Of a stretch of DNA of 64,000 bases, positions 23,142-36,226 are shown piece after piece. The stretch is from the NCBI GenBank assembly GCA_036346275.1, contig CM070730.1, positions 2,232,309 through 2,296,308 on the forward strand. The letters are read 5' to 3'. The notes beneath the pieces were generated by a model, which saw nothing but the letters and a program-made list of their open reading frames with translations, was not told the origin of the DNA and did not search any database. Position numbers and translations under genes: made by a program. This stretch comes from Otatea glauca (taxonomy: Eukaryota > Streptophyta > Magnoliopsida > Poales > Poaceae). Numbering within the stretch: the first letter of the stretch is position 1; every line of letters begins with the position of its first letter.

Positions 23142-23379
23142 CAGGGTTAACAAAATCGACAAAAATCGATCGTAAACTGTGTGAGTCGATTCGAAACTTT
23201 AAATTGATCGGTAAATCAGTTAAATTCAAAAAAAATAATTGAAAAAATTTACGTCATGTAAACCGGTTGAAAATCGTCCGCAACCGATCGATTTTTGAGA
23301 AAACCGATTTTATTTTATTTTTTAAACCGTTTGATTACGAAACTGTTCAGTTTTTAACGATTGGGTTTTGTAAACCCTG
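23142..23379. mobile_element. MITE with CAGGGTT ends next to the gene start
   Basis: Inverted ends CAGGGTTAACAAAATCG and CGATTGGGTTTTGTAAACCCTG match with small differences. The flanks ATACAACG and CTACAACA share the central TACAAC, which fits a decayed 8-bp hAT-type duplication. It lies 98 bp before the ATG at 23478, in the promoter or leader. Confidence 0.65.
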
Positions 23380-23477
23380 CTACAACAATTCAACAACCCA
23401 ATCGAAGGACGCTTTGCCGACACGGCACGCAGCGTGCTTTGCCACCCACCAACCCATCGCCACAACCCGGCGGCGAT

Positions 23478-26400
23478 ATGATGCCGTACTCCGGCGATCG
23501 CCGGCGATCACCGCCGCCACAGCCGCACACGACCTTCTCCTACCTCTCCCCCTCCGCCGCGCCCTTCACCGTCGACCGTCCCCGCGCTACCCCCGATCCG
23601 ATCCCCAACCCTAGCCCTTACCCCGACCTCCCCACCGCGCCGTCGCTCTATGAGTCCTGGGTGGACCCTCTGTCGAGCTACATGGCTCCGTACGCCGCCG
23701 CCGCCGCGGCGCCGAGGTACGCAGGTGAGCTGACGCCTTCTCCCGTGATCTGGGCTGTGGAATTGTGCTGCGTGATTTATTAGATTCGATATCGTCGCTG
23801 TGGTGATAGTTAGCAAGGAGATTCATCTGAGGTGTATTCAGGGTGCCGAGGTGTGTGTGCGGGCATACTACCTGAGATTATGTGATGTGATCGTGACTAC
23901 TGATTGAGTAATTATGCGACCATAGATAAAAAAAAAATGTTTTTAGGCAGAGTCTCTTGTGTATGAACTTTGAAAGAGAGCAATTGGTTGCATACTTGCA
24001 TGTATGGAGTAAGCTAGTTGTGAGGCATGGTAATTTATCTAGATATATCTCATTGTTCATGTTACTAGCGTTGTCTGGTAATTGTAGTGTCATAGGTGAT
24101 TACGTCTAGGGTACTAACAGAGCAATATTATCTAGTTAATGTTTTTTCTTTTTTTAAAAAGGAAATAGTAACATATAGTCATTGAAGCTTTGAGCAAAAT
24201 TACATTGTCACCTGACAACGTCAACCAAATTATTCAGGTTTTGCTAATTCTGATGGGTTTCTGGTTTCTGAGAGTGCACCACGTGACAGATACTCTGGGA
24301 ATCATTTTGGTACCTCCATGCAGATGCAGCTACATCCCTTCACAACAGGCAGCTCAGAGTGGATGGAGAAGTATCCAGGAATTTACCAAAGAACTTCAAA
24401 GGCCCTTTCAAGTGATTTTGAATCATCAGTTGCCCATCAGCCTTCCTTGCCTCCTAGTATGCTTGATTGCTTAGACAAAAAGCCTTGTCCCATACCTCAA
24501 CCTTTGAAACCTGTGAATCACTATTCTGCGTATTCTGCTTATGATAACTACATGTCACATCTTCCTTCATGCTCAACATATCCATTGAATTACGATCTGT
24601 CCATACCATCTGTTGCTGCCTCACCTGAAGTATGTGCTGTAACAAAAACAGTGCCATCAACAGCTGATTGCCATGTTCTGGAGAATGCATCCTCCTCGCC
24701 ATATATGAACCCTTGCAGAATCAATCTTGATTATTTTGATACCATGCAGAATGATGAGAAAGATCTTAATGGATATCAGACTGCTTATAAACATTATGGT
24801 GACTGGAGTAGCTCCACTAATGGTATGGGAATAATGGGAAACTATCCACTTAATAGCCTTGGAGTTGGAGAGAACTATCATGCTGGTGAGAGTTCTGGAA
24901 CTGGGAGACCTGTGCAGTTTTCTTCAGAAGGAAAATCTGATTTAAAGAGCTTACAATCATTGTGTTCCAAAGTTTCTCCATCAGAACTTGCATTTGCTCA
25001 GCCTGGTAATCTTTTCACAGAGTCACTTGAGGTAAATAACTCTGTTGTTGATTCTCCTTGTTGGAAAGGGACACCGACTGTACATCAGCCATCATTTGGT
25101 ACTGTGAAAAATGATGAAACTCCTTATTCTGCTAATGGCTCAGTTGATCTCCATGGTTCACATCAAGGCAAGAAGCTTTCTGAGTTTAGTACCAAGAATT
25201 CTGGGTTATTTTCCAAGCACTCTGACATATCAAACCCTGAGAATGATCCTTCTCTACCTTATTGCATGAATTATCTTTCAGCATTTAGTCTGCCTTTAGA
25301 ATGCAAACAATCTGAAGGTTATAATGATACACAATCATCTATTGTTGGGGCTTTCAATGGTACGGCTAATCACCCTCGTTATGTGTGTGTAGAGCAAGGC
25401 ACCAGAAGAGAGAAACATATGACCTGTAAGTTGGGAGATGATTCCGAGAATGTGGTAGCACCAGGTCAACAAGAAAGTGGTTTTCCTGTCAACAAAACCA
25501 ATGAATCCACAGTGTTAGGCGGAAACATTGGCAATCATGTTGGGAGTTCGAGTGAAGAATCTGTTAAGAAAGCTTCGAGTCATGTTGGTTCTGCTCCTAC
25601 TGCACAGGCTAGGAGTTTGACAAAAGAAAGTCTACATGGAAATACTTCTTATTATGTCCAAAAAGCTTCAGCAACACGGGAAAACCTGCGCTCTGCCAAG
25701 CCTACGAACAGAGGTCAGGAGCATTTATCTCATTGCAACCCAGGCGTTGAGGAGGACATAGTGAAGATACCTTCGGACGAAGTCACCTGCAGGTCCAAGA
25801 CTCAAGCAGAATTTATCGAGTCAATGTACAATTTGTCAGTAATGCTTCTATCTACTTGCAATGGTGGTTGTGAATTGGAGGAATCTTATAATGCACTTGT
25901 TCAATCCACAATACAAAATCTCAATTCTCTGAGTCCCAATAGAAGGAAGGTATGATGCAAAATCACTATTGTCACAACTTGCAATTCCTAACAGAAGAAA
26001 AGCAAATTATTTAATTTGTGAACATTACATCTTCATGTTAATTAAATTATGTTTTCATGAGTACTTCTGTAAAGCGAGTTTGGATGACTTGTATATGTTC
26101 TTAGCTCTTGTGATTCAAGAATAAAGATGTACTTTACACTACCTGGAAATGATATTGAGTTTTGGCACTTGTGTTTAACTGCTATGCGTCATATTAGTAT
26201 TTAACATTTTCTTCTTGTAGTTAATCTGTGTTTACTTTGGCCTGGTACATGGTTTTGCGATATGTGTTATTTTTACCCTCGCTTCTAATTTGCTTCTGTG
26301 GTACTAAAAATGGCTAAGATTATATTTTTGGTAGTGATAATGTTTGGTTCGTGGTGACAAGAGATTTTATCCTCCATCACCTGAAATTTGGTATCTTTTT

Positions 26401-28409
26401 TGCCTTCCTTTTAGCAGTGTTACTGTTAACGTTAGTGATGTTGATGTAAAACATTCCATGTCAGGCTGAACACGGCTTGGGCCAGATAGTTAATACCATG
26501 ATCTCTGTGTTAGCCTTGGGCAGTAATCTTGATTTGTTTATATATTTTTTAATTAAATTTGGCATTAGCCCACTTTTCTAATTACTCACAAAAAAAATTA
26601 TCATTCAGTAAACAAAATAGTAATTTTTGGTTGTATTTGTAATCAACATCACAAAGGGCTATCAAATTCTATGGCTTCCTCATTTTAGTTTGTTTTCTTT
26701 CTCATGCAAGACTGCATTAAAAGTTGATGTCAATAACAACTGCTATCAATCAAAATTAGAAAAGATGTGGTGCAATGTGAATACTTGCCAGCCTGAAAAG
26801 TTTGCTGAACTTGATTCATTGAACATCGGCTCAGATTTTAAAACATTTAGTTTACAGGTAGGGATTTATATCGTGGACTTACTTTGGAATATTGTTGGGT
26901 ATCTGCTATGTCTGAACAACATGCTTTTCCTCTCGAGCATGTACCTTATGTTATCTTCTTGCATGCAGGATCTTACTAAGCTTCCAGAGGAGAATACGGT
27001 TGGTGATACTAAAGATGCACACATGATGGTATATAAGAATCTGTGGATCGAAGCGGAGGCTTCCATGTGTAAACTCAAGTATGAACTTCAACTTGCCCAC
27101 ATGAAACTTGCAATGAAACGTGACAATCAGCAAACAGGTCAGTATTTTTGTGTGTGTGTGTGGATTTGTCTTGATACTTCTCAGCATTCCCTTAGTTTTG
27201 GATGCTAATAATCTTGTAGGTGTAGCTCCTACTGATTCATCAGGAGAAGACAAAGCCTCAAACTTGCCCAAATCCGAGAACTCATTATGTATTGGAGTGC
27301 ATGATTATTCTAGAAAACAACAAAACCTGGTGAAGGAAAGCAATATCTGTAGCGCAACCTTTCTACCTCAGGGAGGTTATAGTTGTGGTGGGCAACTTCC
27401 TGTAGTTAATAGAAGCATCACAGATCAGATTGATGCTGCTGTCTTTGCTCGACTGAAAGCTTTGAAGTCCCGTGATAATAATATAACTTCCTTCCATGAG
27501 GACAATAGTGAGCAGCAGCTGGAAACAAGTAATAATAAAAAAACAGATGGTGTTGATGATGCTGTTACAAATAATGTGAGCGTTTCGATGTGTGGTGATG
27601 ATAGCATGAACTCTCTAGTGGAGGACATCATCAAAGAGCGGCTAAAAGCAAGTGAAATTAAAGGTGATGAGGCTGATGTTGCTATTACTGCCACACAAGA
27701 TTTTATGAGCTGTAATAACAATACAAGCTCATTGGATGAGGACATCAACCAAGAGCAGCCAGAAGCTAATGAAAACATAGCTAATGGTGCTTTTACGGCT
27801 AGGCTCAAATATTTGGCTTGCTGTAATGATAATATAAGCTCACCGGGTGAGGACAATGCTAATCGACGCCAAACAGCAAGTAACAATGACTTTGGTCACC
27901 TCGAAGATGGTGTTATGGCCAGATTGCAAGACCTGAAAAGACGCAAAGACAACACTAGCAGCATTGTGGATGGGGGACAGGAAGTTTTCCATTCAGATGG
28001 GCACTTTGAAAGAAAACAATTTGGTAGCACAGATCCTAGCGGAGCGCATGATTGGTTAATTGAAAAGACCAATTTGCCTGATGATGTTAAATGTACCACC
28101 CCGTCTGATGAAGTGGATGGCAAAGCTTCAATCCAGCACCTTAGTACATTGCTTAAAGAGTCTCATGTTTTCTCAGCGCAAGTGGAGCCTGCAAGTCTAC
28201 ACTTGCACGACGAGCAGTTATATGATGAAGTGAACGGCAAAACTTCAGTCCAGCACCCTAGTACATTGCTTCAAGAGTCTCATGTTTTCTCAGCTCCGGT
28301 GGAGCATGCAAGTCTACACTTGCATGACGAGCAGTTAAGCTACTCACCATCAGAATGGGAGCATGTGCTGAAGGACGACTTTTTCCATCCAGGAAACCCT
28401 TCGAAGTGA
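23478..28409 (+). CDS. Plant protein of unknown function, five exons, about 1154 aa
   Basis: Exons: 23478-23724, 24238-25949, 26711-26857, 26969-27137, 27220-28409 (stop TGA 28407). All junctions have GT...AG ends (CAG|GTGAGC, TTATTCAG|G, AAG|GTATGA, GCAAG|A, CAG|GTAGGG, GCAG|G, CAG|GTCAGT, TTGTAG|G), and phases 1, 0, 0, 1 keep one frame open throughout. Two adjacent ATGs (23478, 23481) follow the MITE. The N-terminus is Pro/Ser/Ala-rich. Exon 2 is a long Ser/Asn-rich stretch. Exon 4 encodes a conserved-looking VYKNLWIEAEASMCKLKYEL helix (about residues 724-745). Residues 830-1014 are five degenerate 35-40-aa repeats around ARLKxLKxRxDN..S and a following acidic ED. Residues 1055-1132 are a tandem 39-aa duplication. 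I recognise a plant-specific uncharacterised family; no enzyme domain, signal peptide or membrane segment is seen. Confidence 0.85.
28107..28340 (+). repeat. 117-bp in-frame tandem duplication in the last exon
   Basis: 28107-28223 and 28224-28340 are the same 39-codon unit (DEV(D/N)GK ... HLHDEQL) with about a dozen base differences. The period is an exact multiple of three, so the frame is kept. Confidence 0.9.
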
Positions 28410-31345
28410 AACGCAACTGCAGTCTCTATTCTCCCTAGCTTGGGTTAACTTGAAAAGTTAATATGTATATGATTGTATATATGTTCTTAAGTAGTATGTA
28501 CTTTGCAGGCAGGAGCCTGTCACATAAATTGCAAAATCAATGATCGTGGATGGTAGCTAAAACTGAACTTTTTATGTAAAAGAAAATAATGTCAATTCAT
28601 GGCTGACACTGAACTTTTGTGTAATTATGATGCGTGCCCTATCTGGTCGTATGCTTGAAAGGATCATGCACGGTATTTAACAGTTATATAATCGTAACCT
28701 GTGATCTTAATGTTTGCAGATGTATGTCAGTGGACCTTTTAGTCGTGATTTATTTTTCGTTGCTCCAGATACCCATTTTCAAGCTGATTGTGCAGATTTT
28801 GAGCCCCGTTTCTGGATTGTAACATGAAGATTATATATGAAGTGATGAATAATTATGCAATCGGTTGCTACATATGAGATCTTGGCTTATGTAGTGTTTT
28901 AGAGCTATGAAGAACACCTTTTATTTCTTTTTGCACCTAAGCACTACGTTTGCAGGTACAACATAATGCGTGCAGGCAGCTATACTGCATGCATGCCCGG
29001 AGGTCACATCCAAGCCTCACATGCATTGCACTCTCCGTGATGTTCAGGAACCTGAAACAGGGACGGTCATTACCTGTGCAACTGTATGCTCGTTGCAGAG
29101 CTGAGTTGGTACGTATCACAAATCTTAGCTACATTCAGATCCAATGCATGTGCTATTATTTTGAGGAAGATACGGAGCGATCTCTTAAGTGCACATCAGG
29201 GTTCAGCCAGGACCAAAGGCTTCAGTTTACAACCTGGATGTACAGTACAGCCCAGTTGCAATCTTATGGAGATCATTGACGTAGTAGGGCACTTCATTTA
29301 GTCCTCCATCCCCTCTTCCATCGCTGGAGGACGTCCGGACACGTGTGCGGCGTGAGATATCGCGACGAGAGCGTGCATCGAGAGCTAGATTCAGTTGGAG
29401 AGATCTGGCTGGAGTGAGCCTGTCAGCTCAAGATAGATCCTCCACGGTCGTTTTCAGGGTCCAAGAATGTGAATTTTCGGTTGATCTGGACACTGAGAAG
29501 ATGATGCGCAACCTCACCGGGTGGACTAGGGCCGTGGAACCAGACCGGCCGGCCGGCCGGCATGTAAGCAAATGCGTCTCTGTGCCGACTACAGTACGAC
29601 ACCATGCATGTTGAGTTCTGCAGAGTTCTGAAGCTGCGTTGCGACACTCGGAACCCATTGGCTCCTTTTTACTAGCTAGTCCAATCTCCAGGGAAGCAAT
29701 TCATGCAAGAAAAGAAGAGAGATAGAGACGGACAGCTAGCGTGTGCAAGAGGGAGTGTTGACCTTGGAGATCGAGAGGCCCCGCCCCTACAGTGGTTACA
29801 GTGAGGATGACAGTCGTCGGTGTTGCATACAGTGCAGCAGATACGGAGGTATGTGTACAAGAAAAGAGAATTGGACGTACGTTACGCGGCCAGTGGTCTT
29901 CCTTATGGAAGCAGAAGCAACAACAGATGCAATTAATTGAGCTAAAGCGATGTGGCGACAGGTGGTGATCGATCTCTAGCCACGCAGTCAGTACACACTG
30001 TACTGATGAGCCCCATTGCCTTTTATTTTCAGCATATGTCCCAGTTGCAGGGCCAGCTTGCAGCTGCAGCTGCAGCTGTGGCATGGCGTCAGATTTGTGC
30101 TCCCTTGCCGTGATACAATACTGATCGAGCAGGGAAGAGGAAGACGTGCATGGTATATGAAAGAGGTGGAGGCGCTATAATAAGCTTATGTTGGTGACAC
30201 TGACATATGACATCCGGGACACACTGGCTACAAGTTAATTAAGACCCTAGCTTCCTCCTAGCTGTCGCACATATGCCATTACTCATTCACGTACCTCTGA
30301 ATCGATCAGCATGCTCTTGATTGATACAATTATGTGAATCAGATTACCAGTCCTTTCATATCACTCGAGCCCATTTATAATTAGTGAGTCGCAGTGCTCC
30401 GCCAATGCTGCAGTGTGATACGCCGATTGTGTGCGCTTCTAAAGTTCTGATCAATCGAACAAAAGAAGAAGAAAACGTTCAGAGGCCAAATTTGATGATG
30501 AACGTTGGTCCATGGAGGCTGTGCATGTTGATTTGTGCTGTGGATTTTAAAATTTGCTGTTCGTATTCGTGTGGGCTAGTTGGTAGTACCTGAAAGCGTG
30601 ATCATCTCATCCTGGGAAAGTCCACTCTTAGTGAAAAGTTGCAGTCAGTTGGGCCGTGTTTGCTGTCATAGGAGGCATGTTGGCCTGTATGTCGGACACC
30701 AGCGAGACGTTGCCGTCTCTCCTTCTGGCCGGAACTCTATATAGGCTACGTCGAGAAAACACTCCCTATAGTTAGGCTTACGGTTTGCCGAGGCTATAAA
30801 AATTTAATTTTCTGGCTCCACCACTAGTGAGTTGTGTACCGGCGTGTATGATCGGTCAACCATGAGCTGCTTTGTTAGGGCTTAAGATGGTACGTGGCCC
30901 CCACCTGGCAGCCATGGAACTGGGATTCGCCACCTTGATCTGTGTGTACACTGTATATATAGATTGAGAGAGACGTGGCGCCGGATGGGATGGGATGGGA
31001 TGGGATGGGCATGCAGGACTGGAGGAAGGCCTAGGCAGGGTGTGCAGAAAGCGAACCAACGGTTTTGGCAGGCGTTGGCCATGTTTCCACTGGGCCCACG
31101 GTCCAGCTGCCCAAGCCCCAAGGTGGCCGGACGCGGGCACAGATATCATGGATCTTCGCTTATGGTCTTTTCGAAAGCAAAATTAAGGGGGAAAATGAAA
31201 AGAAATGGAGCCTCTGATACGGTGGCAGCGAATGTCCACAGTGGTGGCCGCTGGACTTTTTTCTTTTTGGCTCTTTTACAGTATAGTAAATTTTGATAGG
31301 ATCCTTTATTCTTTTTATCTAATAGATTGAATTAGCTAGTATTTA
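28410..31345. other. Intergenic DNA downstream of the five-exon gene
   Basis: The first few hundred bases probably hold the 3' UTR (AT-rich, ATAATG and AATAATTATG motifs near 28590 and 28850). The rest has no recognised gene. A GGGAT simple repeat lies at 30985-31008. Overlapping ORFs of 60-130 codons show no motif. Confidence 0.5.
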
Positions 31346-31346
31346 A

Positions 31347-31720
31347 AGTAAGTACAATAACAAAGTTCACTACTTACTCTATCTCTCATCTATATCATCT
31401 AGAGTAAACAATAAGGCCAGCTTGTAATTTGTAATAGTGTCTCTCGAGAAACACTAAAGCATTTAATTTGGGCATTCAACCCTAACTTCATCTTTGTGGC
31501 CATTGGCAAATGGCAAAACATTAACTTCAACACTAAGAGTTGCTCGTACTGGCTCTAACATCGGCTTTTAGCCGATGATAAAACCTATTTTTCTATGCAA
31601 TGCCTGCTACTGAATAATAGTCGGTTCTATTCTTTCTCCTCTTTTCTCACTCTTCCACATAGAACAAAGCTGACGTGTATATGCTAATAGTAAGCTGAGG
31701 TAGCCTTACTGTACTTGCTC
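31347..31720. mobile_element. Possible MITE with AAGTACARTAA ends
   Basis: The left AAGTACAATAA (31350-31360) and right TTACTGTACTT (31707-31717) are near-perfect inverted repeats. A small perfect hairpin ATCGGC-TTTTA-GCCGAT lies inside near 31562-31578. A target duplication is not clear. Confidence 0.4.
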
Positions 31721-31954
31721 TTATTTATACTTTCTTTGATAGTAAAATAGTAGAAATATCCTCAATAAATCAATTGTTAGATCTAATGTCTAGTGTCAAC
31801 TATATGCTATCAGTATAATGTATTGTAAGATTTCTCTTTTTCGAAGGGTGAAGTTGGCTACTGAGAGAGGTGGGCCCTACACCGGTGCTACTGGGGCTGT
31901 AGCACTGGCCAGCCCATTCCAAACCCAAAGAGCCCCATTGCATATTTGGCCTAA

Positions 31955-32211
31955 AGCCCCATTCGTTTTAGCTTCTACTTAAGAAAACGGATTGTTCGAC
32001 GAACAAGAGAATTCTGGACAGCTTCTTTTACAATCAGAAGCTGCCCTCTACATAGAATCAGAATCCGGCTGAAACCTGATTCTCGCTGATTCTCGTCGGC
32101 TCGGTCCGGAATCTAAAAGTCGCAGCCGGTCCGACCCGATTCTCCTACAATCAAAAACAGTTTCTTCTATAATCCAGAATCCATAATCTAGAAACTGAAA
32201 GGAACCGGACC
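31955..32211. mobile_element. Tourist-like MITE, 257 bp
   Basis: TAA flanks both sides (31952-31954, 32212-32214), the usual PIF/Harbinger target. Ends AGCCCCATTCGTTTTAGCTT and its approximate inverse (plus strand CTGAAAGGAACCGGACC) pair with mismatches. The interior is made of repeated CAGAATC / GATTCT blocks that fold back. Confidence 0.65.
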
Positions 32212-32214
32212 TAA

Positions 32215-35200
32215 TTAACCTCGTGAAGCAACTCAGAAATGTATAACAAGTACTCCGGCTCATCTCCTCGGCTTACATGTTGTCTCGTGGATGCATTTAG
32301 GGCGTCCTGTCTCTGGCTCGCACAAGCACTTCAAACACGAGCAAGCTCCTAGCTTGCTCTTGGCTCTGGCCAGACATACACGAGGAACCACGCACTTAAT
32401 TCGCTAATTTACCAGCTAGAACAAATTAAAACTGTTAAGACTTTTTCTACGTACCTTGATCATATATCGGGAAGTGCGCCATGCAGTCTGCAACGTTATT
32501 TCAAACTGTGACTTCGTCTTGATGTCTGGGTGCTAATACTGGTACATCCAACGGTACAAGTTGTTGGTAGTGGTCGATCAGTATCTATTACCTTGATATC
32601 AGCACCCCCTGATCAATTTCTGGGTCCAGCACAGGCTACTGTAGCCATACTTAACAACAACAGAGAAATTATGGGGATCAAATGCAATAAAATTCTCAAT
32701 AAATTCACCTAGCATGTAGGTATGGCTGTTAGCCACAAGACATACGTACTAGCCACCGATTGATTAGTGTTTGCTTTACCTTGTTGCAATGTGGATAGAT
32801 AATTTCCATAAACCACGCACGGTAAATAACGAAATTGCTCCTGGGTTGGAGTTTGAGCGTGAAGCTCAAATAATAGACTCGAGCTGGGCTCGTTAAGGTT
32901 CAATAAAAATATAAATGTATATATATTAGTATATAGTATGCTTGCATAAACTCGAGCTCGTCTCGATAACTCTATAAGTGCACATATATGAGTATATTTT
33001 AGGCTTGAATAAAGCTCGCGACCTTGACATGAACAAGCCTGAGCCTTTTTGGCAGCCCTAAACACATTGATCTGAGATGTTTTTTCCCTTCACCTTTTGA
33101 CCTTAGTTATTTTAGCTAGCTGCTGCTTCTTCAGCTTGCTCTTGATCGAGATAGCTTTCTTACTTCTAGGACCTTTTGTTGTAGTAGAGTGATTTTCTCT
33201 TGTTGATGCAAATTGTGTTGTGGGCCATCCATTCATGAGAAACATGCGCAATGCAAAGGTATGAAGCGACCTGATTAACATAAAAAAGGAATATCAATTT
33301 GTAGGAAATTAAATCTATCTTAAAAACAAACAGTCTGGCTAGATACATCAGCTACAATGTGGTGTAGGTGTTCATATATTGTACACATTGAATTGGAATA
33401 AATAAAATCTTCTCCAAAAAGATGGAAATAAATAAAATTAAGGTTGGCAAGACTATTAATTCCCTGAACATAAATAATACTTGAATGCTCATAAAAACAG
33501 ATCGACATATCGAAGCAGCTGATTGGATGAACAAGCTGATCGATCTATAGCTACCCTTAGCCATAGTTGTCTAGTTGATCTTTGCGATCAAGATATGCGC
33601 TAGCTTACCAAGGGCTTACATTTGATATTCCAAATCGCTTGAGTTAAAGAAAAACATCAAACAACAACGATTGAAGATTTATACAACTTATATTGAGAGG
33701 GAAAGCATTAAAGCACTGCTCAAAAATCAAACAACAGCGATTGAAGCAGGCTCACACACATAGGTGCTGAAGAAATTAATGCATAAGAAAATGCATCTCA
33801 TCTGAAATGAATGGTACACATAACAGCTGCAGAAGAGATTGATAGAGTGCACTTTTGGTGAAGAATAAAAAAATAATTAATTAAAACATCCAAGGGAGGT
33901 GCCCTGGCTATTAGCTATACCTTTCCCCTCCAAGGGTGGTCACACTCCCAAGTCCCACCCTGGCTATCCTTAATAGGTATCCTCGTTGCAAGGACCATCC
34001 AAGTATAATTCTTTCTTCATAGACAATTCAGTTTTGAGTAGTACTTATATGCATTTCCTTCTAATACAAATTGCACGAATCTTAAAGCAAGTGAAATAGT
34101 AAATAATCATCGTATACCATTCATTCATGTTTTAATATTTGTGTAACTTTTAAAAAAAACATAGAAACACCCCTGTCAGTTTTTTTGTTGTTGTTGCAAA
34201 AGCTCTACGACAATTAATTTAGTTTAATGGGCGAGATTTGTCTCCAGCTAGGATCTGGGGCATTAATCCAAACACACACTGATCACCATTCATCAGTATT
34301 GCACCCTCCCTCCTGCATAACGTACATGATGCATTAGCTAACTAGGTTAGTACTATTTAGTAGCCAGTACTAGGCCCCAATCCAATGGCCTTGGTGATGC
34401 TGAAAGGGCCACGCTCTCAATTGATCACATAATTGGTGGTCCATGCATGGCATATGCATATGTCCTAGAAAACAACAGAAATATGCCCCCTCTTGCGCCA
34501 AACCTCACACACAATGCCATTGGGCCAAAGATCCCTATACATGAGAGAGAGAGATGGCTTTAAGCATGGCAGAGGCAATACTAATCAATATCGATCTTGT
34601 CCATGCACCATAACTCATGTGCACCGTACCATTCCCATCGCTCGATCGACCCCCTTAATTTCTTCACTCACTACTCCGGCCCAGCCTTCACCGGTGGTCG
34701 CATTCTCGAAGGGGCCGGCCGGTCCCCTCACCTCCATTGCTAAACGCCACACATAGCTCTCCCCCCACCACCCCGCGCCACGGCACGCATCACGGCCGGG
34801 GACCCCTCCATCGATCGCCCTCGCACGCACCTAGATCAGGGGAGGAGAGAGATCGATCGATGGCGAGTGATCGTAGAATTAGCTAGAGCATGTATACTCC
34901 GGCCTACATATGTAAAGACTAAAAAAGAGAGAGAACGGTTCTCTCTATCTATGTGTCTAGCCAGCTAGTCAATGGTATTAGATGCCATGCTCACTTATTA
35001 ATGATGCATGAGTCACCTTAGCTTCTTCTTCAAAATCTTGCCCTAGTAGAAGGGCTTGTGTACATACATACATATGTGCAGGGCACTAGCTAGGGGTATG
35101 GGCCTCTAAATATGAAGTATATATGTCCTTGCAAGCCCTGGGGCCTCTTGCCCTTTGGAAAAAGGCACAACTCATCGATCAGGCATGTGTAGGATAAATG

Positions 35201-36218
35201 GAAAAAGGAGATGAGAAAATTAACCAGCCAAATCCATCTGTGGTTTCCATGATGTGTGCCTGACGTGGAAGTGATGTGATGCTTGCAACATTAATCGATT
35301 CAAAGGCAATACATGCTTATTCCGCCGCATATAACGACGTCAATTTCGTTGCTCCTACACTGAAGTTGTGAGTAAAGTTTCAATGGCTAATTAAATCTGC
35401 TTGTTTGTTTTCTGCCCATGTGATTAATAATTCAATTAGCTGATCGATATATGATCCATCCATTAACAACCTAGCTTGCCTATCATGCATGCACATGCCA
35501 TAATTCATTTGCTCAGTCCAATACATATTGCTTGAACAATATATATGGTCAGCGCTTGTACCAGAGTAAGGCTAGCTATTAAGCTGAAGCTTTTTTATGT
35601 CTAGCTTGCCTAGGCATGCAGACACATTGACATTTGCATATAAGATGAGACACCATGAATGGCAAAGGAGAGCAGAGGGCATGCAGATGCCTATCCAAAT
35701 CCAAGTGCTTCTTTTGGCCCTGCAGTGGAATGGAAAGAGAGGAAGGGTTATTCAGGATATAGCTCTTTTCTCTTCTCCTCTCTTCTCTACTCTTTCTGGA
35801 GGCCTGAAGCGAAGGAGGACTCCCTGCAGTGGGCTGCATGCAGCTTCTTATCTCATGACTAGCTAGAAAAAAGGCTGCCTCCTTTCATTAATATTCACCT
35901 GCAACTTTCTCTACTGCTTGCATTGCTAGCTTCTTGTTGCTACATGCAAACAATTCTAAGCAACAGAGCTACCTATCGACATCTCTGTCCATCTTTAGCT
36001 GCTCGCCTCACCTTCTTGCGCCCCCTCTCATTTAACCATATGCATGTTTGTGTCTATGCATTATGATTGCAGGGTGTTGGGGGCCTAGAGCTGATAGCAT
36101 ATGCCTCTAGCTTGGCCTAAATGGAAAATATTGCTTTATTAGCTCCCTCATCACTTTTTCTTTTTTTTTTTTTTTGCAAATTTAGCCCCATACGACCCAA
36201 TTTGCAAATTTGGCCTTA
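32215..36218. other. Intergenic DNA, no gene seen
   Basis: AT-rich and rich in CTAGCTAG / CATGCATG motifs. A hAT-like end (minus TAGGGCTGCCAAAAAGGC, ending at 33060) has no visible partner. 34480-34870 is locally GC-rich with short ORFs only. 35700-35870 is CT-rich. No convincing coding or RNA gene. Confidence 0.5.
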
Positions 36219-36226
36219 TGTCCGAG

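Noticed and set aside
30856..31296. Overlapping ORFs of 97-110 codons on both strands
   Set aside because: No motif, no codon pattern, no splice context; GC-rich chance ORFs around a GGGAT repeat.
32713..33060. hAT-like end TAGGGCTGCC on the minus strand
   Set aside because: No convincing partner end or 8-bp duplication was found on the left.
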